Origin: Ehretia macrophylla
Taxonomy: Eukaryota; Streptophyta; Magnoliopsida; Boraginales; Ehretiaceae
Direction: 5' to 3'
Assembly (NCBI GenBank): GCA_037974665.1
Contig: CM075775.1
Span: forward strand, 30,633,732-30,697,731
Length of the DNA: 64,000 nucleotides
In this document: piece by piece, positions 10,525-21,506 of the stretch
Layout: every line of letters begins with the position of its first letter
Position numbering within the stretch: position 1 is the stretch's first letter
Notes under the pieces: generated by a model
Database searches by the model: none
Told to the model about the DNA's origin: nothing
The model's input: only the letters and a program-made list of their open reading frames with translations
Translations under genes and position numbers: made by a program

Positions 10525-12044
10525 TAATTGCGTCCACGTAATTCTTACATGATTCGGCGAATAACTCTGGATATCACTCCCGCATCTGATCCTCTCTCTC
10601 CCACGTCGCATCCTCTACGCCATGATGATTCCACAGAACTTTAACCATCGGAATGCTTTTAGTCCTCAGCTCCTGAACTTTCTGATCAACAATTCAAAGA
10701 TGTTTCTCTATGTACATCAACGTCTCACTGATCTCTAGCGGTTCCGGCTCAAGTATGTGAGAGGGATCTGGCTGATACTTCCGAAGCATAGAAACATAGA
10801 AGACATCATGGATTCTGCCCAGACTGGGAGGCAAAGCTAGACGGTAAGCCAATTCACCAATAGTTTCAGTTATCTCAAATGGTCCCACATATCGTGGACT
10901 GAGTTTACCTCTTTTACCATGTCGAATCAAACCCTTGCGAGGAGAAATTTTCAGAAATACTCGATCCCTTACGACAAATTTCAGATCACGACGGCGTCTA
11001 TCTGCATAACTCTTTTGTCGACTCTGTGCTGTAAGCATTCTTTTTCTGATAAGCTGCACATGGTCAATCATTCTGTTCATCTCAGGTAGAAGAGTAGGGT
11101 CGATAGTCTTCATCTCACCAACATCATCTCAGTAGAGAGGAGACCGGCATTTACGCCCATAAAGTGCCTCATAAGGTGCCATACCAATAGTAGCTTGATA
11201 ACTATTGTTATAGGCGAACTCTGCGAGTGGCAAATACTTTTCCCAACTCTTACCGAAGTCCAGAATACAAGCCCGTAGCATATCCTCGAGGATTAAGATA
11301 GTTATCTCGGATTGACCATCAGTCTGAGGATGATAAGTTGTACTGAATCTCAAAGTCATGCCCAAAGCTTTCTGAATCTTCTACCAGAACTGAGATATGA
11401 ATCTGGGATCTCTATCTAACACAATGCTCTTTGGAATTCCATGAAGTCGGACAACATTCTCAATATACAACTCTACTAGCTTATCAAGAGAATCAGTCTT
11501 CTTTTTAGCAATGAAATGAGAAGTCTTGGTCAATCTATCCACAATAACCCAAACTGAGTCATTACCCTTCGAAGACCTCGGTAAATCAGAGATGAAATCC
11601 ATGGTGATATGATCCCACTTCCACTAAGGTATAGCCAAAGGCTGTAACAACCCTGCAGGCCTCTGATGCTCTGCTTTAACTTTCTGACAAGTAAGACATC
11701 GAGCAACATAGTCAGCAATTTCTCTCTTCATATTATTCCACCATAAGTTTTTCTTCAAATCTCTATACATTTTTGTACTGCCTGGATGGATAGTATATCT
11801 AGAACTGTGTGCCTCAGCAAGAATATCCTTATTCAGAGTTGGATTATTTGAAATACAAATTCTACCTTTGAATTTGAGAATACCATCGTCGTGCAGTTTG
11901 AAATCCGACTCTCCCCCTTTAGAATTCTCTAAGACTTTCAACAATTGAAGATCAGCTTGTTCAGCTTCTCGAATCCTGGATAATAACAGAGATTGAATCT
12001 GCAAACTTGCGAATTGAATACCAGAATTTGAAGTACTAGGCTTC
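10525..12044 (-). pseudogene. Integrase and chromodomain-like tail of the Tekay element
   Basis: One minus-strand frame is interrupted by stops near 12044, 11621, 11378, 11126 and 10691. The zinc-binding domain is visible as HPGSTKMYRDLKKN followed by YVARCLTCQKVK. The catalytic core keeps all three acidic positions: D in VIVDRLTKTSHF, D in VLDRDPRFIS, and E in HPQTDGQSE. The C-terminal GPFEITETIGELAYRLALP motif is the GPY/F-type domain. After the stop at 10691 the frame continues as VQELRTKSIPMVKVLWNHHG and ATWEREDQMRE, the chromodomain-like end. Several stops replace codons expected to be Glu, Gln or Trp (for example WKWDH is preceded by a stop). Confidence 0.85.
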
Positions 12045-12046
12045 TA

Positions 12047-13613
12047 TTAGCATAATTCTTTCATGAATTCCCAATTCTTAATAATCAAGCTAGCAACAGT
12101 AGCCTTTCGGCTCAAAGCATCAGCAACAATATTGGCCTTACCCGGAAGATAGTTAATAGTGCAGTTATAGTCCTCAAGTGATTCCAGCCAATGCCTCTGC
12201 CTCATGTTCAACTCTTTCTGTGAAAACAGATATTTTAAGCTCTTATGATCTGTAAATATTTCAAACTTGTTACCCCAGAGATAATGACGCCATTTCTTTA
12301 ATGCAAGAATGATAGCTGCAAGCTCAAGATCATGAGTCAGATAGTTAAGTTCATAAGGCTTCAGTTTCTTGGAAGCATAAGCAATAACCCTGCCATTCTG
12401 GATCAATACACAACCCAGACCTTCCTTCGAAGCATCACTATAGATCACCAGATTATCATAACCCTCAGGCAAGGCAAGAATATGAGCTGTAGTCAATCTC
12501 TTCTTCAATTCCTGGAAGTTGGCCTCGCATTTATCACTCCAGTCAAATACTATTTTCTTCTGAGTAAGTTGAGTTAAAAGCCCTGCGATCTTAGAGAAAT
12601 CCTTGACGAATCTCCGATAATACCTAGCTAAACCAAGAAAGCTACGAATTTCTGTAACAGTTTCAGGTCGTTTCCAAGATAACACCACTTCAATCTTCGC
12701 TGAATCAACAGAAATACCATCCTGCGAGATAATATGGCCAAGAAAAGCAACTTGCTTAAGCCAGAATTCACATTTGCTAAACTTTACAAATAATTGATGC
12801 TCCTAAAGAGTCTGCAACACAATTCTGAGATGTTGTTCATGTTGTCTCAGATCTAGAGTAAACAAGAATACCATCAATGAAGATAACCACAAATTGGTCC
12901 AGATAAGGATGGAATACCCTCTGCATTAAGTCCATGAATGCGGCGGGAGCATTAGTAAGACCAAACGGCAGGACAACAAACTCATAATGGCCATATCGAG
13001 TTCTGAAAGCAATTTTAGGAACATCATCTTTCTTCATCCTCAGCTGATAATAGCCTTGCCTCATATCGAATTTAGAGAATACCTTGGCGCCTTGCAACTG
13101 ATCAAATAACTCTTCAATTAAAGGCAAATGATATTTATTTTTGATGGTTACCTGATTAAGACCCCGATAATCAATGCATAAGCAAAGAGATCCGTCTTTC
13201 TTTTTAACAAATAGGATTGGCGCACCCCAAGGTAAAGAACTGGACTGAATGAATCCCTTCTCAAGCAAGCCCTGCAATTGAACTTTCAATTCCTGCAATT
13301 CGGGTGGTGCCATTCTATACGGAGTCCTAGAGATAGGTGAAGTCCCCGACAATAAGTCAATCATGAACTCTATCTCCCTATCAAGCGGTAACCCAGGTAA
13401 TTCCTCAGGAAAGACCCCCGAAAACTCCCTCACGATAGGTACATCATTCAATTTCAATTGATCCACAGGTTGATTAATCAAATATGCAAGATAAGCCTCA
13501 CAACCCTTGCTCAATAATTTAGATGCTCTAATAGAATAAATAATAGGAGTTCCCGTAGATTTTCTACTACTAACTATTTTAAGTACAGGCTGGTCGGGCA
13601 TTTCTAGATACAC
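12047..13613 (-). pseudogene. Reverse transcriptase and RNase H of the Tekay element
   Basis: 13613-12837 encodes the RT fingers and palm: [68 protein letters not shown]. The catalytic box reads [11 protein letters not shown] where family members have FIDD, so the second aspartate is replaced by glycine. A frameshift and a stop lie at about 12780-12850. The frame resumes at 12688 with [14 protein letters not shown], then RNase H with [36 protein letters not shown] and [11 protein letters not shown], ending in the ADALSRK motif. Loss of the aspartate alone should abolish polymerase activity, by comparison with RT catalytic requirements. Confidence 0.85.
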
Positions 13614-13655
13614 AATCTTCTTTCTACAATCAAGATGGGCATAATATTTACTTAA

Positions 13656-13988
13656 CTAGTCCATCCCCAATATAATTTCAAAGTCGCGGAAAGGTAGAAT
13701 AATTAAATCGGCAGGAAAAACACGACCTTCAATATAAATATTACATGCCTTGCATATAGATTTGGTGACAAACTTCGGCCCCATAGGAGTATAAACCACA
13801 ATATTATGCAACAATTTATCATGTTTTAACTTAGCATTTTGTGCACAAATAGGTGTAATAAATGAATGCGAAGCCTCGAAATCAATTAAAACCTTAACTG
13901 ATTGATCATTAAGAAGAAAAATACATTCTACCACAGTGGTCGTATCCGGAAGCTCCTCAGCATCCAAAGCAAATACACGGGCCTGACC
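13656..13988 (-). pseudogene. Aspartic protease of the Tekay element
   Basis: The frame contains VKVLIDFEASHSFITPIC, where related elements have DSGASHSF, so the catalytic motif is altered at the Ser-Gly positions (the Asp is kept). It ends at a stop in GMD*LSKY, where Trp is expected, so TGG has probably become TAG. Another stop just upstream (near 13988) separates it from gag. The frame then continues into the RT region without a shift. Confidence 0.75.
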
Positions 13989-15199
13989 TCATGGTGGTGG
14001 TGCTGCAGCTGGTGCCCTGGTCTGAGAGTTCTGAGCTGACGTTTGACCTCTAGGGTTCTTAAATTTCTGACAGTCCTTAATTCTGTGTTGATCACTGCCA
14101 CATCCGGTATACCGGCCCAATCTCTTCCAACAAACCTCCTCAGTATGGCCCTGACATTGACAAAAGATACACTGCTGATGACGTCTAAGAGTAGTGCCTC
14201 CCGAAGGAGTTCTGTAAGTAGAGGTAGCTGAACTACCCTGTTGTGAACGGGACACCGCTGGACGGGATTGACTCTGAGTCTGACTCTGAACTGGTCGTGT
14301 CTGAGTCTGAGTAGGCCCTGTATAACTCTGAGTCTGCCTCGGTTGTGTACTCTGCCCAACTGATATAGCCTGTCTCTGGTACCCCTGACTCTGAGACTAA
14401 AACCGCTTACTCGATTGACTGGTCTCGGCTAACACATCGGCCTTGCGTTTTTCATTTCTCGAAGCGGCCGAACTACTGCAGCATAATTAGGGAAATCAGT
14501 CGCAGACAAATTTAGCATAATATCCCTTCTTAATCCCAGGATGAATCTCTGGATCTTCATGTCCTCTGGCTGTATCAAGGCTGGCACATAACGGGAAAGC
14601 CTAGTAAAAGTAGCCTCATATTGATCCACTGTCATACTTCCCTATTTTAAGTTTATGAACTCTGCTTGACGCCTCTCGCAGGCAACCACCAATATGTACT
14701 TGTCTTGGAACTCTCGGACGAAGTCAACCCACGAATGATGAACCCTCTCAGCTTCCCATTTCTCACTGATAGTACGCCACCAATCTTCAGCGTCACCTTC
14801 TAGAAGGAATGCAGCATAAGTAATCTTTCTATCATCATGGCACTCGAGTATTGCAGCCACCCTTTCAAACTTCCTCAACCACATTTCAGCCTTCATATCA
14901 TCCGGTTCTCCAAAGAAAGTGTAGGCCCCATGATGAATAAACCGGTCATACAGATTACCTCCGGTAATACCACTACCCCTAGCTCTTGTAGCCTGATTAC
15001 CTCCAGCAACCCCTGTCTGTCCCTGCTGTGTCACGAACTGGGCAATGGTATTCATAGCAGTGGCCATCATGGCCAAGATCTGTGCAGTGCTAGGTTCCTA
15101 AACCTATGGTGCATTTTCTGCCACATCAGCTTCTTGCCCGTGAACCCCCTCTGGTTCTCTACCAACATTCTGATTCTCAGTACGACGGTGGGGCCCCAT
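13989..15199 (-). pseudogene. Gag of the Tekay element with CCHC zinc knuckle
   Basis: The likely start is the ATG at 15199-15197 (MGPHRRTENQ). Two stops near 15110 precede the retrotransposon gag domain: YTFFGEPDDMKAEMWLRKFE, FLLEGDAEDWWRTI, EFQDKYILVV. A UAG near 14641 and a frameshift near 14450 follow. The tail is Gln/Ser/Arg-rich and holds the zinc knuckle CIFCQCQGHTEEVC (C-x2-C-x4-H-x4-C) at about 14170-14130. Gag packages the RNA in virus-like particles in the cytoplasm; this copy is broken. Confidence 0.8.
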
Positions 15200-15534
15200 C
15201 TCGAATAGCTAGAATGCAAAGTGTTATGACAGGTATATATGTGTATATATGCAATTTATAAGTAAACACATAAAGAAAAGTTCAAATAGATTCACATAAA
15301 GTCAAGTATATAGAAGTTCATATAAGTATTCTACATTCTTGAAGTACACATAAGTCACTAGATCATACTTGACATTCTAGACTCTTGATATTCTATTTCC
15401 ATGTTAGCATGTTCATTCCTAATTCAAATTTCACTTAGGCAAATCAAAAACCACAGATTCATACAATCACAAGGTTACATAACAAGTCTCTACCCACAGA
15501 CCGAGAAATATAACCCGACTTCATGCAATCTATA

Positions 15535-15546
15535 GCTCTGATACCA
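15535..15546 (-). promoter_or_regulatory. tRNA-Met primer-binding site of the Tekay element
   Basis: GCTCTGATACCA on the plus strand is the reverse complement of TGGTATCAGAGC, the standard initiator-Met primer site of plant LTR retrotransposons. It lies six bases from the LTR edge. Confidence 0.9.
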
Positions 15547-15552
15547 CTTAAA

Positions 15553-17403
15553 TGTCACGCCCCGACCCAACCCCCAAGCTAAAGGTTAAGTCTGGACCCG
15601 ACACACGGACAGAGTTTCCCCTGTAATGTGGACATTCTGAAAACCTGTAAACTCTCAAATAAGGTAACCACAAGATAAACAAGCTTTTCATGGTTAAATA
15701 TTTAAAGATTCAAGGCCATCCAAGCCTTGAAGCAAACAACAGTTCCAAAACCATACAAGCATGCAAGTAACTTTGTTTATAACATAGTCTAATAGCCATG
15801 ACATTCTAGGATAACATTAAAACATACTTAAAAGATAAAACATTCTACATTAAGCCATTCACTCCCAAGCATGGAAAGTGAATAAAAGCATAAATATAAG
15901 TTATTACAAGACATAGGTTCCCAATTCTACACTACAACCAACTATCCTTCAACTTCTTACAACAACCAAGATAAACATAGCCCTTAGGCCACAAAATAGA
16001 TACACAAGTACCAAATAGAAACAAGAAGGCACAGCCGCCTCAGAACAACACATAGCAACTAGAGCAAAGGCTCTATCTGTACCTCTTCCTCCTCCACTAC
16101 TACCTCAACAAGCTGGGGATCACCATCAGCGTCTCCTGAAACATATATCGAGGTATGAGCAACCACTGTTGCCCAGTGAGGGATATAGTCCCGGAGCGTG
16201 CAATGCAACAGGTAATACAGTTAAACAACAATAACAATTAGACAATTAAAGAAACAATGATAGCTTAAATAACCACACATTTAAAAGGATACATTTCACA
16301 TAACCCCTATACACCAATCTTCACTGGTCTTCATTCACGATCCACGAACCACGATCAAGATCACGATAAGCCGGCATAACCCTAAACACTCCAGTGGGTG
16401 TACTCCGGATGTACCCCGATAATCCTATGACCTAACACCCCCTAGCAATCTCCGGACCAAGCGAGTGAGGGAATAGGGCACGGAGTTTGAACATCTACTG
16501 GTAAGCCCTCTGCCGCTCAGCCGATATTCAACACATCCGCCCCTGATACTATGGTTGGGCAACCATTATGCAAAGCACTTTACAATGGCAAGTTAATATC
16601 ATTAATATAATCAATAATACATAGGGGGATCAACAAAGTAGGTTGACCTCGATGCAGTTAGAATAGAAGCAATTATAAGAGCGAATAAGCAGTTTTACAA
16701 AGAAGCATATACAAGACAAGCATAGAATCATGCCAAAAGCTCTAAAACAACTTGAAGTCACATTTAAACATAATTTCTAACAAATCAAGAAAATAACAAC
16801 TATTTTAAAATATGAAAATAAGCCATGAAATCCTTCACCAATGCGCGTAGGAGCACTTAGGAAGCTTGCACACACCCTAAACTACTTGTTCTAGGCTTGG
16901 GAAGGCTTAGATTGAAGAGTTAAAGATCAATTTTTCCTCCTTGAGCTTCTTGAAGGTTTCGGCCCTACTACAGTGCATTTTCAGCTTCTATTTTTTTTTT
17001 GTTTGCTAGTTGTGAGCTAAGTTGAGTTATGTGAGAGTTTAAAAAAAGGTGGGGTCAAGTGGGTGCTAAAGTGGTCTACTAAAATGCGCGTAGATAGTTT
17101 TAAACGAGCCTAAAGTGAGACATGTGTGCTAGTTAATTAAAACTCTAAGTTAGTTACGTAACACTATTCCTAGTTTGCTAAAACATTTTCTAAACATATT
17201 CCTATCGCTTCTAGCTCAATTGTTCATTTTTCCACTACTTTAACAATTAATATGATTTAATAAAAATATTAATTAACTAATAGAATGTAGTTTGAAAATG
17301 GAGTGAATAGTAGCTAAAGAAGACAATAATAAGGCACAGAAAGAAATGCGCAAACAAGGAATGCAACAGTAATTGAATGCATGGCTAAATCTCGGGCGTC
17401 ACA
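15553..17403 (-). repeat. 5' LTR of the Tekay element (full length, 1851 bp)
   Basis: On the plus strand it begins TGTCACGCCCCGACC next to the primer-binding site and ends GGGCGTCACA at 17403. These form a near-perfect ten-base terminal inverted repeat. Segments such as CAGTGAGGGA and GTACTCCGGATGTACCCCGA recur in the two long solo LTRs at 41.1-41.5 kb and 44.4-44.8 kb, so all three LTR types are related. The outer flank reads ATAAC; its partner could not be found because the other LTR is rearranged. Confidence 0.85.
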
Positions 17404-18676
17404 ATAACAGAAACAGAAAGATGCAAATTTTTCTAACATGCATATGATTAGAATGTGTTGTCTGATGTGATGTAGCATTTGATACATGATCTTTTACTTT
17501 TACAATTGATCCTTAATGGGACTTCACCCGGTAGACTTAGTACCCATATTAGGAATTTATTTTGAGTATGTATATTGCATAAATACTTTAAGATGACAAA
17601 AAAAAAGGAAAAGAAAGAGGCATGGTCGAAGCTGCTGCTGGCAAAATTATATCTATGGCTGGCAATTTTAAATATTATTGGGCCAACCTATAACTTGTTG
17701 GAAAAAATGAAGGTGAGATAAAAAATAAAGATTTAGAGATATAAATAAAAGGGGTCAGGGGATAAGGAAAAAAAAAAAGTGAACTACGAAACAAACAAAA
17801 AAGAAAGAAGATGAAAGCTAAACTTACTATAGGTGAAAGTAGGGAAAGATTTATCAACTTAGCTTTTGAATCTTCATTAGGTGAGGATTATTAAGTGGTT
17901 ATATATATATTTTTTTGGCTAAATAAGTGTTTATGTGTGTTTTGTACTTCTCTGGGTTCCTTTATGTTTAACTTAATTCTGAATTCGATTAATTCACTTG
18001 TAATTTTATATATACTTACTGATCATTATCATCTTTGCAAAATAACTATCTTGTTAAGCATATTCCAAAGATAGTGGAATTCATGAAAAAATTACCAAGT
18101 TAAAGCTACATAACTTAATTGCCAATGTGGTGGTTTATATATTGACTGGATTCTATCTTGGAAAGCAGTACATAGTATATCTTCTTTTCGAATAATATTG
18201 TACTTGTAATGTGCTTACGGGTCTTTCACTCACGCGAATCTGCAATATCTCACAGGTCCGTTCATCTCTGGTGCAAGCACACACGCAAATCATCTCTAGG
18301 ATCAGTTTCGTGGATTAGAACAAGTTGAATATTTTTTTAAATAGTTTTTATATTTTTATTTGTAAATTTTAACCACAATATTATTCTTCAATTTCGATTT
18401 GTTTATTTTCCTGTATTGTTTTAGGAGTTTTAAAGCTTTAGGAGTTTTACTTCAAATTGGATTAACCTTCTTATCTCATTGGGGAAAAAATGTGAGTAAT
18501 TTTTTTTTCAAATTTTTTTATTAACCTTCTTCATTATGTTAAGATTTACCAACTTTTCAAACAAAGGATTGAGTCAGATAAGATGCATAGAAGCATATAT
18601 AAGATATAATGTTATGTTTCCTTTATTTCTTGTTTTTATTTGTAGGGTTAAGGGGAGCACTAAAAGGAAGATAGCA
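17404..18676. other. Region upstream of the HMG/ULP-like gene
   Basis: AT-rich sequence with no coding signal on either strand. TATATATATATTTTTTT at about 17900 is low complexity. The stretch probably contains the promoter and 5' leader of the downstream gene and the missing left end of the MULE-like element. I could not identify terminal inverted repeats. Confidence 0.35.
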
Positions 18677-21470
18677 ATGACATCTTCCTCATCCGCCACA
18701 TTGAAAAGGCCTACCTCAGCCTATACCTTCTTCATGTAAGTTTTGGTGTCTGTTATGGTTTCATATTCTATTGGATGTATGTAAGTTTTACAATGTTTTA
18801 CTGATAGCTATTAACCTTATGTTGACTTGTAGGAAGTCTAAGATTGACAAGTTTAGGCATGAAAATCCTGACATAAAAGTTAGTAAATCTGTTAGGGAAA
18901 ATATGGACCAACAATGGAAAGGTTTGTCTGATTCAGAGAAGTCGTTCTTTGATAAGAAGTCCGATAAAAACAAAAAAGAATATGAAAGAAAAAATAAGAA
19001 GATGGAGCTTGTAAATGGCAAGACGGTAAGTATTGTATACAAGTTTTGATAATTGTTTTTTTCCTATTTGATTTATTTTTTTTCAAATTACACTCGTAAT
19101 CACATATTTTCTTTTATTGCAAAAGAGCATCCAAATATGTCTTTCACTTTCAAAGATTGTGTCTTTAAATGAAAAGTTGACACCGTAACAAAAAGAGACT
19201 GCTAACTCAATTGGTCTTGGAGGGCTGTTGCACCTCAAATGTTCGTTACTTAAGCATCAATTATGCCAATGGATAATTGATTAGTTTGATCTTGTGTCTT
19301 GTACTTTGGAAATCCATGGCAAGAAGATAGAAGTTACTGCTGACGATGTTGAGCAAATTTTGGGCTTGGCAAATAGAGGAATACCCGTACCAACTGAGGG
19401 TAGTGAAGATGAGATTGTGGAGGTTGAGAGATTATTTGATCTCCTTGACATTGACATATCATTGAAGAATCTAACTGATAAATTAGCTAATTTGGATAGC
19501 CATGGGCCAGAATTCAAGGTCCCGTATGTGATTTATGTTATAGGATATTTATTGTATCCAACGACAGAACATGGTGTGAAAAAAGACATGTTGCATGTAG
19601 TTAAGAAAATTGATGATTTAGGTAGGTATAATTGGGCACAGTTTGTTTTAGATGTGTTAGCCAAAGGTGTGCATAATTATAGGGCACTCGACCCGACGTA
19701 TGTTAGTAGTTGTGTTTTTTTCTTTCTCATGGTAAGTATGTGTGTTTTATTTGTTTAACTTTATTTAGGAATTGTTGGCTTTATTTTTAAATTAACATAT
19801 GTTTTTGTTTTTGTAGATATTGTTTTTTGAACGTGTGAACCCGAGTGGGCAGTTGGATTCCACTCATTCGATAAGGCCTTGCATTCAGTTCTGGACTGAC
19901 TAGGAGGTCAGCCAAAGATTAAGAAAGTATAAGGCAAAGGGTGGCTACTCTGAACCTACAACATGTGTCGTTCTAAATTGTATGTCTTGAGAGAATGAGG
20001 GAAGAGAAGATAGAAGCCACAGGATGAGTATGATCGAGCGGGATATAAGTTATATTAGAAGTGACGTGAGTGAGAACAAAACAGATGTAAAAAAAAATTA
20101 AGAAGAAAATGAAAAAGATTAATAGAAGGTTAAAGGAGATGAGTGAAGAAGTTAAGAAATCCAATGGTGCTGTTCTTGAGTTGTAGAATTTGTTTAAGCA
20201 GCTCATTGAGGGATTGAAGTTGCCTTTGAGTGGCAATGTTGGGGAGAATGATGAAAGTGGATATGTAGATAAAGATGAAAACAATGAAAATAATGAAGAA
20301 AAAGGTGAAGTTGGAGATAAAGATGAAGAAAAAGAAATTTATGAAGGGGCTACTCTGGAAGTAGGTAATAATGAGGATTGTGCATCAGGGGCTATTTGGG
20401 AGGTAGGAAATATTAAGGAGTTAAGGGTTGCTAAGCCTAATGTTATTGATGTTTGCAGTTGTGGCAGTGAATTATAGCACCAACAATGAGAAACAGAAAG
20501 ACCTTGCAACACCTCTTTATACTGATTTGAGCACTCAGCCCAATACAACAAAGGCCGACATCGATGAATTTTCAAATTCCTATAGAGATGGCAACCAAGT
20601 TTATGGAAGATGACGAAAGCCTACGTGATTACTTTTTTTTCCGACACAAGAAATCAGGAGTGAGTTTATGTGTTACAGTTTGGTTTTTCTTTTAGAACCA
20701 TGCTAACACATGTGATTTTTGTTTATGTTGTGTAGTAAGATTGTGGTTAATGTGCACAGTAATTATGTGACAAGGCATCATATGCGCGAACTATTGCCTG
20801 ATAGATTTATTTCCTAATGTGTAAGTGTTCTTTTGACATTGTTGTGTAGGTTTTACTTGTTTTATTTCAGATGTGATGACTAACAATTTTTTGGCTTGCA
20901 GTGGCAGATCATTGACACCTATGTGGTTGTAATTTCTAAGGACTCAAGAAGACACAACCCTTCAATGCCCCGATGGTTTATGCCAACATCTTTTTTTGTA
21001 AGTTCCCTTTAGGTAATAATTCTGTATACACTAAAACAAAATTTAATTGTTTGGCCATGCTTGTGCTTTCTAGTACAACAATACATCCTTCACCCAAATC
21101 CTATTAAGTTAGAAAACTCATACATTACTATTGGGGAGATAAGCAATTCACAGGTTGCGTCAAAGAATGCCAGCAGGTATTATTCTACTTGTAGTCTTCT
21201 TTCTTCATGTGTTTTAATTAACAAGCTAATTTAAATTTTTTGTTTGAAATTGTTTTGCAGATATTCATTCCTATTAATTATGGAATGAAACACTGGTATC
21301 TATGCATTGTTGATTTTAATGCAACAGAGGTTTGGATATGTGATAGCAATCCTGTCGCATGTGACAAGAGTCCTATCAAGTCTCGGTGCTCATTTGATCT
21401 AGGACTTCATCATTCCTTTAGGCCGTGCAATTTGGAGGATTTTCACGTCAAATTGGGAAGATTGTGACAA
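18677..21470 (+). pseudogene. HMG-box / plant-mobile-like / Ulp1-like protease gene, degenerate, multi-exon
   Basis: Exon 1 (ATG 18677 to 18735) and exon 2 (18833-19025) encode an HMG box: LKRPTSAYTFFM, then KSKIDKFRHENPDIKV, and KSFFDKKSDKNKKEYERK. The 97-bp GT-AG intron splits the Met codon. A second intron (19026-19125) keeps the frame into exon 3 (19126-19731), a plant-mobile/DUF1985-like module with GLGGLLHLKCSLLKHQLCQW and TADDVEQILGLANRGIPV. It contains two stops. A third GT-AG intron (19732-19816) leads to ILFFERVNPSGQLDSTHSIR. An acidic linker follows (20190-20477), then Ulp1-like pieces: TRHHMRELLPDRF, YVVVISKDSRRHNPSMPRWF, IFIPINYGMKHWYLCIVDF (catalytic His) and WICDSNP (Asp). The Gln and Cys of the cysteine-protease site are not visible. 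Joining into one gene is inferred from matched splice phases. Confidence 0.65.
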
Positions 21471-21506
21471 ATCGGGTTCAGTATTATTTTCGTTCAACTC
21501 CATCAT

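Larger units (their letters stand above)
9789..17403 (-). mobile_element. Tekay/Del-type chromovirus (Ty3/gypsy), degenerate, minus strand
   Basis: Read on the minus strand the order is LTR (17403-15553), primer-binding site, gag with CCHC knuckle, protease, reverse transcriptase, RNase H, integrase, chromodomain-like tail, polypurine tract, LTR (10507 to about 9789). This order (integrase last) defines Ty3/gypsy. The tail with VLWNHHGVEDATWERE points to the Tekay/Del chromoviruses, whose integrase ends in a chromodomain. More than ten stops or frameshifts interrupt the frame and the RT catalytic motif is altered, so the element is dead. The left LTR is rearranged and no TSD could be paired. 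Confidence 0.85.

Noticed and set aside
18788-19086. Minus-strand ORFs opposite the HMG box
   Set aside because: They are shadows of the HMG-box exon; the plus strand carries the domain and the splice sites.
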